Below the pieces are notes generated by a model that saw only the letters and a list, made by a program, of their open reading frames with translations, was not told the origin of the DNA and made no database searches. A stretch of 64,000 bases of DNA from Watersipora subatra (lineage: Eukaryota > Bryozoa > Gymnolaemata > Cheilostomatida > Watersiporidae). Positions 44,467 to 56,565 of this stretch are shown here, piece after piece. The first letter of the stretch is position 1. Each line of letters begins with the position of its first letter. Both the position numbers and the translations under genes were made by a program. The DNA is taken from contig NC_088717.1 of NCBI RefSeq assembly GCF_963576615.1, positions 28,809,213 through 28,873,212 on the forward strand, in the 5' to 3' direction.

Positions 44467-46081
44467 TGTCAAGGCAGATACAGCATTAGCACCTTACAAC
44501 GATAAAACACAGCGCCAACATGATAGCCCTTTTATGAGATACAATAAGGATAACGAATGCATTAAAATATATATACATATTGTATATATACTGAAAAATA
44601 TGTTAGAAAATGCTGCATGTGGGATAGCAGAACATGAAGAACATAGTATGACATAACAATAGCACAATGTTAGTTCAACGCAACACTTGCGAATAGACAA
44701 CATATTTTGTTTTTCTGTCGTGTGTATGAACAAACAGTTTTCGGCTTGTGCCTACTTTTTAGCAGGCGACGTACAGCTGGTCATGGTAAAGCAGGGTGGA
44801 CAGTAAGTTGATACCAGCTGCACTCTTTCTTTTCACAATTGCCTATCGCAACCCTCGGAGTACTCGTGCAAGTTCTTTAGTAGTAAGTTACAGTAGGCCT
44901 ACTCGTAGCTGGAAAAAGAATTAGTAACTCAGCTGCTGAAGGAAATGAACTTGTCCCACTATCACGAACAGCGGCAAATCCAACATTATTAAGTAGTTGA
45001 GGTGTTGCAATTTATAGACAATACAAAATTGAATAAAACATATCAACCTTTTCGATGTAAAAATTTAGTAGGTAAAACGCAGTAGCAGTACCCATACAAG
45101 TTCTGTAGTAGCTGTATTTCTGTAGTACTCGTAGCTAGAAAAAAATGAAAAGTAACTCAGAAGGAAATGAACATGTTTACTATCACAAACAGTGGCAAAT
45201 CCAAGGTTTTCAACCCGTTCACCGAAGTAGACTCATTTATGCGTTTTCTATGGTCGACAGCAGTAGACACATTTTTGCAACTTTCCCAGCAATTGCTAGT
45301 AACTGAATTTTATTATTCGTTGATAACATAATCAACGATCTTTAGGACCTTTATGGTAGTGACAGTGTTGTCCTAAGATTTCTCTATAAAGTTAGCCTAA
45401 AGTTTAACATTTTAATCTTTGTTTGGGGATTTCCAACTTGAAAACGAACATTTTTGTGTAAGTTCATCAAAGGCGTCCGAGCTAAAAAACAAATAACTAC
45501 TTATGTTGATGACACTATAGCCGATTCAGATTTTTGCGATTAAACATATAATTAAAAAGCAATATCAACACCAACTCTGATGGCAATGAAAGTAATGGTT
45601 TTGTAAGAATAAGGAACATTGTAGAAGATCGTTTTGCTTTGTAGCTTCACATCGCGTTATCAATGCACAAAGTATAGATACAACAAATTTTTTGTATAGC
45701 AGTGCTTGTTAACATGTTGGCAAAATGAAATATATAACCAAAACAAACGTTCTAGATGGAGTTTGAAACTGAAAAAATACTGTATACATATTAAGCAATA
45801 TTGGCAAAATGGCTGGCAGTAGGCCGATAGCTAAATTTGTACATGGACGCAAGTAAAAGGGTTATGTAGTGGAAATGTGGCAATTTATAGACAATACAAC
45901 ATTGAATGAAAAGTACTTACCTTTTTTTATGTAGAAATTTAGTAGGTGAGAACTGCGTTTTTTCCAGTCGCAAGAAACCAACATTCGCGTGACCTTCTCG
46001 CTACACGTTGGCAGTAAATATTAATCGCATGTAAATTACTATTCATTAATTTATTTTATTTAATGGTTAGTACATTTGTAT

Positions 46082-46330
46082 AGCTGTATAGGCACTTTTG
46101 TATAGGCCGCAGAACACAGAACGGTGCTTTTTAACACGGCAGCAACTTTGCTGTTTCAAATGCACCAGTGTTGTTGGGCACCGTAAAGAGGCGCACGCTA
46201 GCCAGAGATGACGTGGTTTTTGTGTAAAAACGATGAATAGGTTATGCATAGAGGCGTGTACTAACCGGAGATTCCCGTTAACACGCCCTAGATACCTAGT
46301 AACGGGTAATAGTCCAAAAAGTATGATACT
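46082..46330 (-). repeat. partial MITE inside Helitron-like copy A
   Basis: Shares gtataggccgcagaacacag, gcagcaactttgctgtttca and an end tagtccaaaaagtatgatac with the MITEs at 40360-40763 and 59475-59879. Confidence 0.6.
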
Positions 46331-46422
46331 TTATAAGGCGGACACTCAATCAAACACGCAGACAGACAACGATTGAAGTTTATATAGTAGATTTTTGCCC
46401 CGATCAAACTACGCATACACAT

Positions 46423-46818
46423 ATGCAGTCATATATGCCAATAATGTTGGGAGAACACTGGAAATCTGCAATACGTTTTACAGCTAGTCTACAATGCATC
46501 AGTCTCAAACCACCAAACAGTCTCAAAATCGGCATTGCCCTATTTGTGTACAGAGAACTGATAATGAAATTGACATTGCTAGGAAAACTGAAGTTTTTCA
46601 AACTGGCAGTATTGAAAAGTTTTGCATCTTCTACAAAATTATACAAAATATTTTGCTATCACCAGCATTTATTGAATGGAGGAGACTTCTACATGCTTAA
46701 AACACTAATCATGACTCAGCAGTTTTTCGTCTATACCCTGTGTTTTCACATGGTATATAAAAACAGTAATGAAGTTGTGTCGATAAAATTGATATGCGTA
46801 ACAGCACAGACAGTATGA
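46423..46818 (+). CDS. repeat-borne ORF (copy in arm B)
   Basis: Second copy of the Leu/Phe-rich frame described for 44158-44466; it reads YRELIMKLTLLGKLKFFKLA and ends at the same TAQTV stop. Lies in the left arm of the palindrome. Confidence 0.2.
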   Translation: MQSYMPIMLGEHWKSAIRFTASLQCISLKPPNSLKIGIALFVYRELIMKLTLLGKLKFFKLAVLKSFASSTKLYKIFCYHQHLLNGGDFYMLKTLIMTQQFFVYTLCFHMVYKNSNEVVSIKLICVTAQTV

Positions 46819-48168
46819 TGTCAAGGCAGATACAGCATTAGCACCTTACAATAATAAAACATAACACCAACATGATAGCCTTTGTATGAGATACAATAAG
46901 GAAAACAAATGCATGAAAATATATATACATGTATACTGAAAAACATGTTAGAAAATGCTGCATGTGGTATAGCAGAACATGAAGAACATAGCATGACATA
47001 ACAATAACACAATGTTAGTTCAACGCAACACTTGCGGATAGACAACAGTTTTTGTTTTTCTGTCGGGTGTATGAACAGACAGTTTTCGGCTTGTGCCTAC
47101 TTTTTAGCAGGCGACGTACAGCTGGTCATGGCAAAGCAGGGTGACAGTAAGTCGATACCAGCTGCTCTCTTTCTTTTCACCATCGCCTATTGCAACCCTC
47201 GGAGTACTCGTGCAAGTTCTTTAGTAGTAAGTTACAGTAGGCCTACTCGTAGCTAGAAAGAAAATGCGTAACTCAGCTGCTGAAGGAAATGAACTTGTCC
47301 CACTATCACGAACAGTGGCAAATCCTACGTTATTAAGTAGTTGAGGTGTGGCAGTTCATAGACAATACAATATTGTATAAGAAGCACTTACTAAACGTTT
47401 TCGTGACCTTGTGCGAAAGTCACGTAAACGTTGGAAAAACGCAGTTCTCACCTACTAAATTTCTACATCAAAAAGGTAAGTGGTACAATACAGTATTGTA
47501 TAAGAGGCACTTACCTTTTTGATGTGGAAATTTAGTAAGTGAGAACTGCATTTTTCCAACGTTTACGTGACCTTCGCAGAAGGTCACATAAACGTTTAGT
47601 AAGTGCTTCTTATACAATATTGTCTATAAATTGCCACACCTCAACTACTTAATAGCGTTGGATTTGCTACTGTTCGTGATAGTGGGACATGTTCATTTCC
47701 TTCAGCAGCTGAGTTACGCATTTTCTTTCTAGCTACGAGTAGGCCTACTGTAACTTACTACTAAAGAACTTGCACGAGTACTCCGAGGGTTGCGATAGGC
47801 GATAGTGAAAAGGAAGAGAGCAGCTGGTATCGACTTACTGTCACCCTGCTTTAGCCATGACCAGCTGTACGTCGCCTGCTCAAAAAAAAGCACAAGCCGA
47901 AAACTGTTTGTTCATACACCCGACAGAAAAACAAAAACTGTTGTCTATCTGCAAGTGTTGCGTTGAACTAACATTGTGTTATTGTTATGTCATGCTATTG
48001 TTCTTCATGTTCTGCTATACAACATGCAGCATTTTCTAACATACTTTTCAGTACACGCGTATATATATTTTCATGCATTTGTTTTCCTTATTGTATCTCA
48101 TACAAAGGCTATCATGTTGGTGTTATGTTTTATTATTGTAAGGTGCTAATGCTGTATCTGCCTTGACA

Positions 48169-48486
48169 TCATACTGTCTGTGCTGTTACGCATATCAATT
48201 TTATCGACACAACTTCATTACTGTTTGTATATACTATGTGAAAACACAGGGTATAGACGAAAAACTGCTGAGTCATGATTAGTGTTTTAAGCATGTAGAA
48301 GTCTCCATTCAATAAATGCTGGCGATAGCAAAATATTTTGTATAATTTTGTAAAAGATGCAAAACTTTTCAATACATGTACTGCCAGTTTGAAGAACTTC
48401 AGTTTGCCTAGCAATGTCAATTTCATTATTAGTTCTCTGTACACACATAGGGCAACTCCGAATTGAGTGGTTTGAGACTGATGCAT
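48169..48486 (-). CDS. repeat-borne ORF (copy in arm C)
   Basis: Third copy of the same frame, on the opposite strand in the right arm; two extra residues (HV) after KLA. It ends at the same TAQTV stop. Confidence 0.2.
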   Translation of the reverse strand: MHQSQTTQFGVALCVYRELIMKLTLLGKLKFFKLAVHVLKSFASFTKLYKIFCYRQHLLNGDFYMLKTLIMTQQFFVYTLCFHIVYTNSNEVVSIKLICVTAQTV

Positions 48487-48672
48487 TGTAGACTAGCTGT
48501 AAAATGTATTGCACATTTCCATTGTTCTTCCCAACATTATTGACATATATGACTGCTTATGTGTATGCATAGTGTGATCAAGACAAAAAAATTCAGTAAA
48601 CTCCATATTTGGAGTTGCTTTACAGTATAAGACAACTCTCAATAAACCTCTTGCTGTGCATGAATCTGTTCG

Positions 48673-48890
48673 ATTGCGATTCGAAATTGCGAGGCGATTT
48701 ATTGCGAGGCGAGTGCAAGGCAATTGATTGCGAGGCTGGTGCAGGCTGATTGATTGGGATACGATTGATTCGCAATCGAAATTGCGAGGCGATTTATTGC
48801 GAGGCGATTTATTGCGAGGCGGGTGCCGGCCGATTGATTGCAATACGATTGATTGCGAGGCGAGTGTGATGGTCAACTGCTCGGCGAGTC
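48673..48890 (+). repeat. degenerate minisatellite, core attgcgaggcga
   Basis: Irregular tandem units built on gattgcgaggcgatttattg with variants. It replaces the expected terminal bases of copy C, whose family sequence stops at gaatctgttc near 48672. The GCGAGGCG core is also the core of the 13-bp array at 5829-6140. Confidence 0.75.
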
Positions 48891-49000
48891 AAGACTGGTC
48901 AGCCAAGACGGGGGCTCGGCGGCAGAAGTGCGCGATCGTCATCTGCAAATATAGACGGGTATGAACAGATGCATGAATCTAGACACATGAACCTAGAATA

Positions 49001-49252
49001 TTTACTAGATTTTACACGCATCTAGCTGCAAAACACATTGCAGATTTCCATTATTCTCCCCAACATTATTGACATGTATATGTATATGCGTATTCAGGGC
49101 AACAATTTCAGTAGACAATTTACATAATAATACATCAGGGCAACAATTTCAGTAGACTGCATATTTGGAGTTCTTATACAGTATGAAAGACAACTCTCAA
49201 TAAACCTTATGCTGCACAAGAATCTGTTCCTGTAGGCGGGTAATGCAGCTAG
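49001..49252 (+). mobile_element. Helitron-like 3' end, copy D
   Basis: Family 3' sequence (gacaactctcaataaacctt, then cctgtaggcgggtaatgcag) ending CTAG at 49252, followed by host T. A segment (cagggcaacaatttcagtag) is locally duplicated inside. The 5' part is absent. Confidence 0.65.
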
Positions 49253-49404
49253 TCTATATATATTTCTCAAAGTATGTCTGTCGTCTGTCTGCATTCCGGC
49301 TATAGATCTTAATATCTTGATATTTAAATATCGAGTATCATGGCAATGACGTAATATACATTTATATACCTGTATTTATATACCTGTATTTATATATCTG
49401 TATT

Positions 49405-49560
49405 TATACATAAAAAAATCTGTGTTTGTTTGTCTGTCGTCTGTTCATTCATGGCGATTAAAATCTAGGAACAGAAAAATCACTTCACACTGGATTTGAA
49501 CTCTACACCTTTAGTTCCAGACACGGGCAAACTAACCCAAACAGCCTATTTGCAATACAA
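49405..49560 (-). mobile_element. tRNA-derived SINE, family S1 (minus strand)
   Basis: Reversed, it reads gagttcaaatccagtgtgaa (B box), a T-rich link, taatcgccatgaatgaacag, then acaaacacagatttttttat. Same layout as 6425-6540, 6770-6905 and 57380-57535. Confidence 0.55.
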
Positions 49561-50236
49561 TAGAATAATTGTACTCACACTTATTAAGTCAAGGTCAAGA
49601 CTGTTTCTATTCCAGCTGTAAATGTCATTTAAAATAAGCATAACAACGTTGCATGACATTAATGAGCCTTCATCTCAGCCGTTATTATACTAAAATTACT
49701 AGCTTAGGTTACTCACAGCATGCAATTTGCCATTGGCTAATTAGATAACTTCACCAATAGCAACTAAATTACCTGCCACTGTTTATAAACTATTTTTTAT
49801 TGCCCATGCACCACTGGCATTCAGCATATATAAATGATTCCTCAACCCGAAAGAAATCCTATTACGCCTCAGTTATTCTCAGTTCACACACCCTGTATGT
49901 AGGAATTACAGTATATTAAATTGAATTATAAAGGTTTTATTGAATTTAATAAAATGTACTGGGTGTATAATAGACTATATTTAGACCATATTTATAACAT
50001 TACCACGTATCTACAGGAAATAGTTAACTTTTTTTTATTTGTAAACATTTAAAACCTTGACAGTCAGCTTTCGAATATAACTGATGTTAATGCAAATTTC
50101 AACTTATATTAGGTTTCAATTAGGCAATAAAAAATTCTTAAAGTGAGTAAACTTTATCGAGAGCTCAAGCTCTCGATAAAGCAAATGACATTTGCTATTA
50201 CAAATAGCCTATGAATGGAAGCGATTGCAAGAGGAG
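49561..50236. other. sequence downstream of EMC7; hairpin; no other gene
   Basis: Includes a diverged match to 6541-6769 near 49765-49825 and a perfect hairpin at 50152-50181. The minus strand has an AATAAA at about 49935-49941, a possible poly(A) signal for EMC7 some 300 bp past its stop. Confidence 0.4.
50152..50181. repeat. perfect hairpin, 14-bp stem, 2-nt loop
   Basis: ctttatcgagagct at 50152-50165 and its exact reverse complement at 50168-50181; the loop is ca. It probably lies in the EMC7 3' UTR, where the hairpin could form in RNA. Confidence 0.94.
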
Positions 50237-50371
50237 TCATTTCTGTGATCTTCTTTTTTTATGTTTAGACTCTGAAGCACCCGCTCCCAGTAGGTTGGTG
50301 AGTGCTTGGCTGAGATCTGGCATATTGTTGGCTCCCGGAGTACTAAATTTGTTCATTGATGCCTCCATTTC
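50237..50371 (-). CDS. EMC7: EMC7 last exon
   Basis: Acceptor ctactttag at 50372-50380 (reverse). It encodes EMEASMNKFSTPGANNMPDL, then SQALTNLLGAGASESKHKKR and RSQK, then TGA at 50237-50239. The basic end is typical of EMC7. Confidence 0.9.
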   Translation of the reverse strand, partial: EMEASMNKFSTPGANNMPDLSQALTNLLGAGASESKHKKRRSQK

Positions 50372-53300
50372 CTAAAGTAGCCAAGACGTTGAGTCAATCA
50401 TTGACAGACTTATAAGCGGAATAAAGTAAAAACATAATTAAACACTGGAAGAACAGTGCAGTATATACACCTAGCTATAATATTTGCTTCAAATTGTCTT
50501 TGGCAGTTTTAGCTAGTAAATTAGATGCATGATTAAAATTATGTTCACTTCTCACTTGTAGAAAGTGAGGGAAATCGATTGATCAATGCTCATCTATAAC
50601 TCCCAGAAACAAAGCTTCGAATTGTTGGCTTGGCGTGCTTATGCTTTTGTTAAACATTTATTCATTTTTAAAATAACACTCGCAATCTATCTAACTCCCA
50701 ATTTGAAAGCTTTCAGTAGATACACGTCACAACGACATATATTTATTACATTGGTTTTATTGATTACAGGATGTTGATGTGGCGCCACAAACGGAGCATC
50801 TGTATTACTCTGAAAACTCACATAAATGGGAAAGAGAGACATGACTGTGCGCTGCACAAACCATGAAATGTTTTGTTTGAGTTTGCTGCAGTAGATTAAT
50901 TTGTCCTATTATATGAACTGAAACTATGTGAGTGGCCATGACTTGGATAGATGTTTTTCATAAACAATTTAGGCAAAAATGAAAATTTTTTTGTTTGTAA
51001 AAATTATATAACAAATTAGTATTGGTGAAGATAATGCAAAACATGATTTGCAGAACATAATGAACACATCAAAGCCCCGTTGCCATCTGTGCTGAAATCT
51101 TCCCTGATAGATGGATTTATGAAGTGCAATCAGAGCTGTATTGACAGGTACTTTTGCATAGCTCGACTCAATTCCAATGAACCAAATAATAAGAGCTCAA
51201 AAAATTTTATGCCCCACATTATCAAGTGAACACAGGTGAGTCTACGTCACAAACTGCCAACAAGGTGGAAGAATGGCTTTATTAACTTTGCCAGAATGGG
51301 TGGGTTGATTAATCTCAAAGAAATTGATGCCTTGCATTCACCATTTCGGTAAATTCATAAAGCCATTTGTTTAGTACTTGAATCAACTAATCAAATGCGA
51401 CCAGTAATTTCTTTCTACAAATTGATACCAACAATGACAAAATAACGTTGACTATGCATGACTTTCTTAGAGATGCAGTTGGTTTCGCCATATATTCGAA
51501 CATATTCTTTTCAAAGTTGTGGGTAGAAACTGACAACTTCGCTGATACGAAGGCCCCGATAAAATAAAGTAACTCGCGATAAAATAAATTAACTCGACGA
51601 CATAATTAATGTAGACCGGCAGAATCGTAGTCGGTACTTAAATGTTTACACAGAATTTAGAGGACACTAATATGACAAAATTTTAATTATCCTTAATTGA
51701 GTTGTTTGAGACATTTATAATAATGTATCTGTAGCTAAATTAAAAATTTTATCCTAGCAATCATGAGCAAATACAAAATAAAATATATGCCAATAGAGCA
51801 ACGTAGGACTAGACTTTTGTCGCAAATAGCCGATGTGAATACGAGAGATAGAGACAGATTGTTTCACTATTAATATACATCATTTCGGACAGGTCGGGGC
51901 ACATATTTTTTTTGCGGGTTTATACCACGATCAATTTTAATCTTCAAATATCTTGACAATGAGATTGTCTAAAACAACAAACAACATATCAACTGATAGG
52001 AAAAAATCAATACTTTCTGTTAAAATCAACTGAAATTTGATGAAAACACCTCTTTAACTAGAGACTATTGTACTCATATAGTAATATTAACTAGAAACTA
52101 TCATACTGTTATAGTGATATTAACTAGAGACTATCGTACTCATATAGTAATATTAACTAGAGACTATCATACTCTTATAGTAATATTAACTAGACACTAT
52201 CATACTCTTATAGTGATATTAACTAGACACTATCATACTCATATAGTAATATTAACTAGAGACTATCATACTCTTATAGTAATATTAACTAGAAACTATC
52301 ATACTCATATAGTAATATTAACTAGAGACTATCGTACTCTTATAGTAATATTAACTAGAAACTATCATACTCTTATAGTGATATAAACTAGAGACTATCA
52401 TACTCATATAGTAATATTAACTAGAGACTATCGTACTCTTATAGTAATATTAACTAGAGACTATCATCATCTTATAGTAATATTAACTAGAGACTATCAT
52501 ACTCTTATAGTAATATTAACTAGAAATTATCATACTCTTATAGTAATATTAACTAGACACTATCATACTCTTATAGTAATATTAACTAGAGACTATCGTA
52601 CTCTTATAGTAATATTAACTAGAAACTATCATACTCATATAGTAATATTAACTAGAGACTATCGTACTCTTATAGTAATATTAACTAGAAACTATCATAC
52701 TCTTATAGTGATATAAACTAGAGACTATCATACTCATATAGTAATATTAACTAGAGACTATCGTACTCTTATAGTAATATTAACTAGAGACTATCATCAT
52801 CTTATAGTAATATTAACTAGAGACTATCATACTCTTATAGTAATATTAACTAGAGACTATCATACTCTTATAGTAATATTAACTAGACACTATCATACTC
52901 TTATAGTAATATTAACTAGAGACTATCGTACTCTTATAGTAATATTAACTAGAGACTATCATACTCTTATAGTGATATTAACTAGAGACTATCGTACTCT
53001 TATAGTAATATTAACTAGACACTATCATACTCTTATAGTAATATTAACTAGAGACTATCGTACTCTTATAGTAATATTAACTAGAGACTATCGTACTCTT
53101 ATAGTGATATTAACTAGAGACTATCGTACTCTTATAGTAATATTAACTAGAGATTATCATACTCTTATAGTGATATTAACTAGAGACTATCATACTTTAT
53201 TTCGTAAATTTTTCTCTACAAATCGATACTAATAATGTCTGGATAACGTTGAGTACACATGACTTTTCAGGGATGCAGTTCGTTTCGCCGTATATTCGAA

Positions 53301-56300
53301 CATATTTTTTCAAAGATGCAACTTGCTTATTTTATCTAGTCACTAGTTTCCGGTGGGTAGCGACTGACAACTTCGCTAACACAAAGGCCGCGATAAAATA
53401 AGTTAACTCGACGACCTGATTACCGTAGACTGTTAGAATCGTAGTCAGTACTCAGATGTTCACAAAGCATTTAGAGAAAACTGATGGTCTCTAGGTGAGT
53501 CAGATAATGACGATAAGATGTATTGACTATGTGACGATAAGATGTATTGACTATGTGATGATAAGATGTATTGACTATGTGACGATAAGATGTATTGACT
53601 ATGTGACGATAAGATGTATTGACTATGTGACGATAAGATGTATTGACTATGTGACGATAAGATGTATTGACTATGTGACGATAAGATGTATTGACTATGA
53701 ACAAGAGCTGAATATTTAATTGGGAATCAAGAGAGTAAGAATCAACTAACCTTCTTCGTTTCATCATCAGCAGCGTTCATCATCTTGGGCATGATAAATA
53801 TGAGTATCATGGGTAACACCATCATGAGTACCTAGGCAGAAGCAACAAACAACTTACAAATGGCATAAAAAATACTCGACATCGCTTGTCCTATTGTACA
53901 GTTACACACATCGTTTTGCCCTGTGCGCCACCCAACTGCCCTTCTATACATTATATATATTATATAACTATATTAAATATATAAAATATATGTATTATAA
54001 TATAATAATAGTATAATAATATACATAACATGATATATAATACACGCACACATATTATATTACTATATGCTCTAAAATTCACTTTTATACATACACCTGT
54101 AACGTTATAATAAACATACCAGTTGCTCATCCTGCTATAAACTAGAGTATACTTTTACCACGACGAGCTTTCTGATAAATGCATACGTGCACACAACTCA
54201 CGAAAATTATTCAACGGCCGTCCCAAACCCTTGTACCAAAATCTCATCAACAAATTTAACCCTTTTTCTATGGAGTTGTTTATGTATAATAGCAATACAA
54301 AACACATATAAACCTATTTAAATATGTTACCGAGCCTTTGAAAAGTGTAGGCAATATCCTAAAACTTACCCATCTGATCGGATAATACATGAACTAGACA
54401 GATTAATTTGGCCTAAAGTCGCCATTAAAACTTGACAAGCCTTTTTTAATCAAAATTAAGACCGGCCAACGACACGCCGATAAAGCCGTGCGTCAGAGAG
54501 TAGAACTATTAAGTCGTGCGCATTTCACGAGAAAAACATGCGCATTTCACGAGAAAATCGTGCACATTTCACCAGCCTATGGCATTGTCCAATTGCCGAA
54601 GGTTTCTGTAATTAACGTAAAAGTACTGAAAAGTAATCGTTTCTTTTTTGCCGGTTTTAAAGTTAACTGACATTTTGGACACTTATAATGAGTTCTTTGG
54701 TATTCCAACTGATGTCCAAAGCAGTGAAAGTAAAGAAAATGACGGTAATATTTTTCTAACGATTTTTATATTATTACAATATTTAATTATAAGAATAATT
54801 ATTCGATTTTATAAGATTATTATAAGATTCAATTATAAGAATAATCATTCGAATTTACAAGATCGAAGTATATAGTGACCGATAATGGGCAATATGTTAC
54901 TGTTATTATTTTTCTAAAGATCTTGTTGATGATACTACGGCTGTGCCCAATATCGCGGTACCGCCAAGTCGTTTTAAATATAATGCAAAAATATTTAATT
55001 ATAAGAATAATTATTCGATTTTATAAGATTTAATTGCAAGAATAATCATTCGAATTTATAAGATCGAAGTATATAGTGACCGATGGTGTGTAATATGTTA
55101 CTGTTTTTTTTTTAAAGATTTTGTTGATGGTACTACGGCTGTGCCCAATATCGCGGTACTGCCAAGCCGTTTTTAATATCTGCAAAATTAAGTTATAAGC
55201 CTACACCTTTTTTTTTATAGATATACAGCTATTTCTTTGACAACCAACTAAAATCTGTATAGATTTTTAAATTCAGCATAATTTTTTGCATATAAATACA
55301 AAAACCTATATAAATACCACAACTTCTTGATATTGGTTGCTATGACGTTTTGAAATGTTAACAAAATTGTGCATTAGTTTTCGTTTCTCAAACTTTAATA
55401 CCAATTTTCTCAGAACTATGTTTTCGCACTAATGGTAAACATGCATTCAGTTTATTGACCATAAAATCTGCTGTAATTAAGCTGAAATCGATTTTTTTTG
55501 CAAAATAACAGAATTTTCTCCTTCTGTTAGTTTAGATAACTCTAAATCTCACACACCCGACTTAACCATGGTTTCTGTGATCATGACCCATTTCTTCACT
55601 TTGGTTACAGATCGCTGTCAAAACCCTTTTACATTCAACACAACCAACTTTCAAACTGTGTATATTACACAGCAGCTTGCCATTTTACTTCTAATATTGC
55701 ATTTCTATTGCAGAGGAGAAATATAAACATGATCTTTTCCTTTCATTATTGCTGTTTGTTGTACATAATAACACCCAGTACATTACAGCTACCATTGCAG
55801 CTACCATTGCAGTTCTCCTATTGCACTGCAATGCCATTTGACTGCTAATATTGCATTTTTCAATCAGCAGTACCCTTTCTTTTTTCCAATATCACTTTGG
55901 TCGTGGGCTGTATGACAGGGGAATTTCTAATCCTATATATAAATATGTAGTTGATTATTCTGCTATACTTGCGTGTTAGTTGTTCTGTTACAAATACACA
56001 ATGACTGTTCTGAACCTGTTATGTTATCTCGAATCATTTGCCACGCATACAATATGCATGTTCCACTGTTCACTAATACATAAGCAAGCATATATAGCAG
56101 TCGATAGCATGTTACATATCACTAACCATTGGATTCTTTAGCATGTCCGTTATCCGCCACTCATCCCTTTTATGAAAGTAAGGCGCTTTACCTTGAGCGC
56201 GTAAAACCAGAGGGTACTCTACTTGTTCAACTTGGTTTGGCTGCAAGTGATTAAGTTTCCGTGCCCTCATCTTGCCTAAATTGAAAAAAAACACTGAATA

Positions 56301-56522
56301 TGCTATTGTGATATTGACAACATTGAGAACTTAATGAAATATGCATTAAAAGACGAAATATTGTTCTTTTCAGTAATCCTGACCTGGACAACAATATGCT
56401 TGATACAGGAAATATTAACAGCAACGGTGTATGGAGGTATATTGTTGATATAAATAGTAACAATAAAATTGAAGGAACTCTATAGTTGTTCCTTAAATAG
56501 TATCAGTAAATGAACTTTGTTG

Positions 56523-56565
<43 letters not shown>

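Larger units (their letters stand above)
43949..46391 (-). mobile_element. Helitron-like element, copy A (reverse orientation)
   Basis: On the plus strand it starts ctagctgcattacccgccta and ends tttatatagtaga. On its own strand it is therefore TCTACTATATAAACTTCAAT...gcagCTAG, matching both ends of 36510-38879. Host bases are A (43948) and T (46392). It carries a partial MITE at 46082-46330 and a repeat-borne open frame at 44158-44466. About 2.44 kb. Confidence 0.68.
46392..48600. repeat. 2.2-kb palindrome of two head-to-head Helitron-like copies (B and C)
   Basis: 46392-47491 is the reverse complement of about 47493-48592, centred near 47492 (caatacagtattg). Anchors: cttttcggcttgtgcctac against its inverse near 47900, and ggaggagacttctacatgct against its inverse near 48300. 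Both are truncated copies of the family at 43949-46391. Copy B starts exactly where copy A ends. Arms differ by scattered substitutions and small indels. Confidence 0.88.

Noticed and set aside
46404-46646. Antisense 80-residue frame in arm B
   Set aside because: Opposite strand of the repeat-borne frame, not maintained in the other copies.
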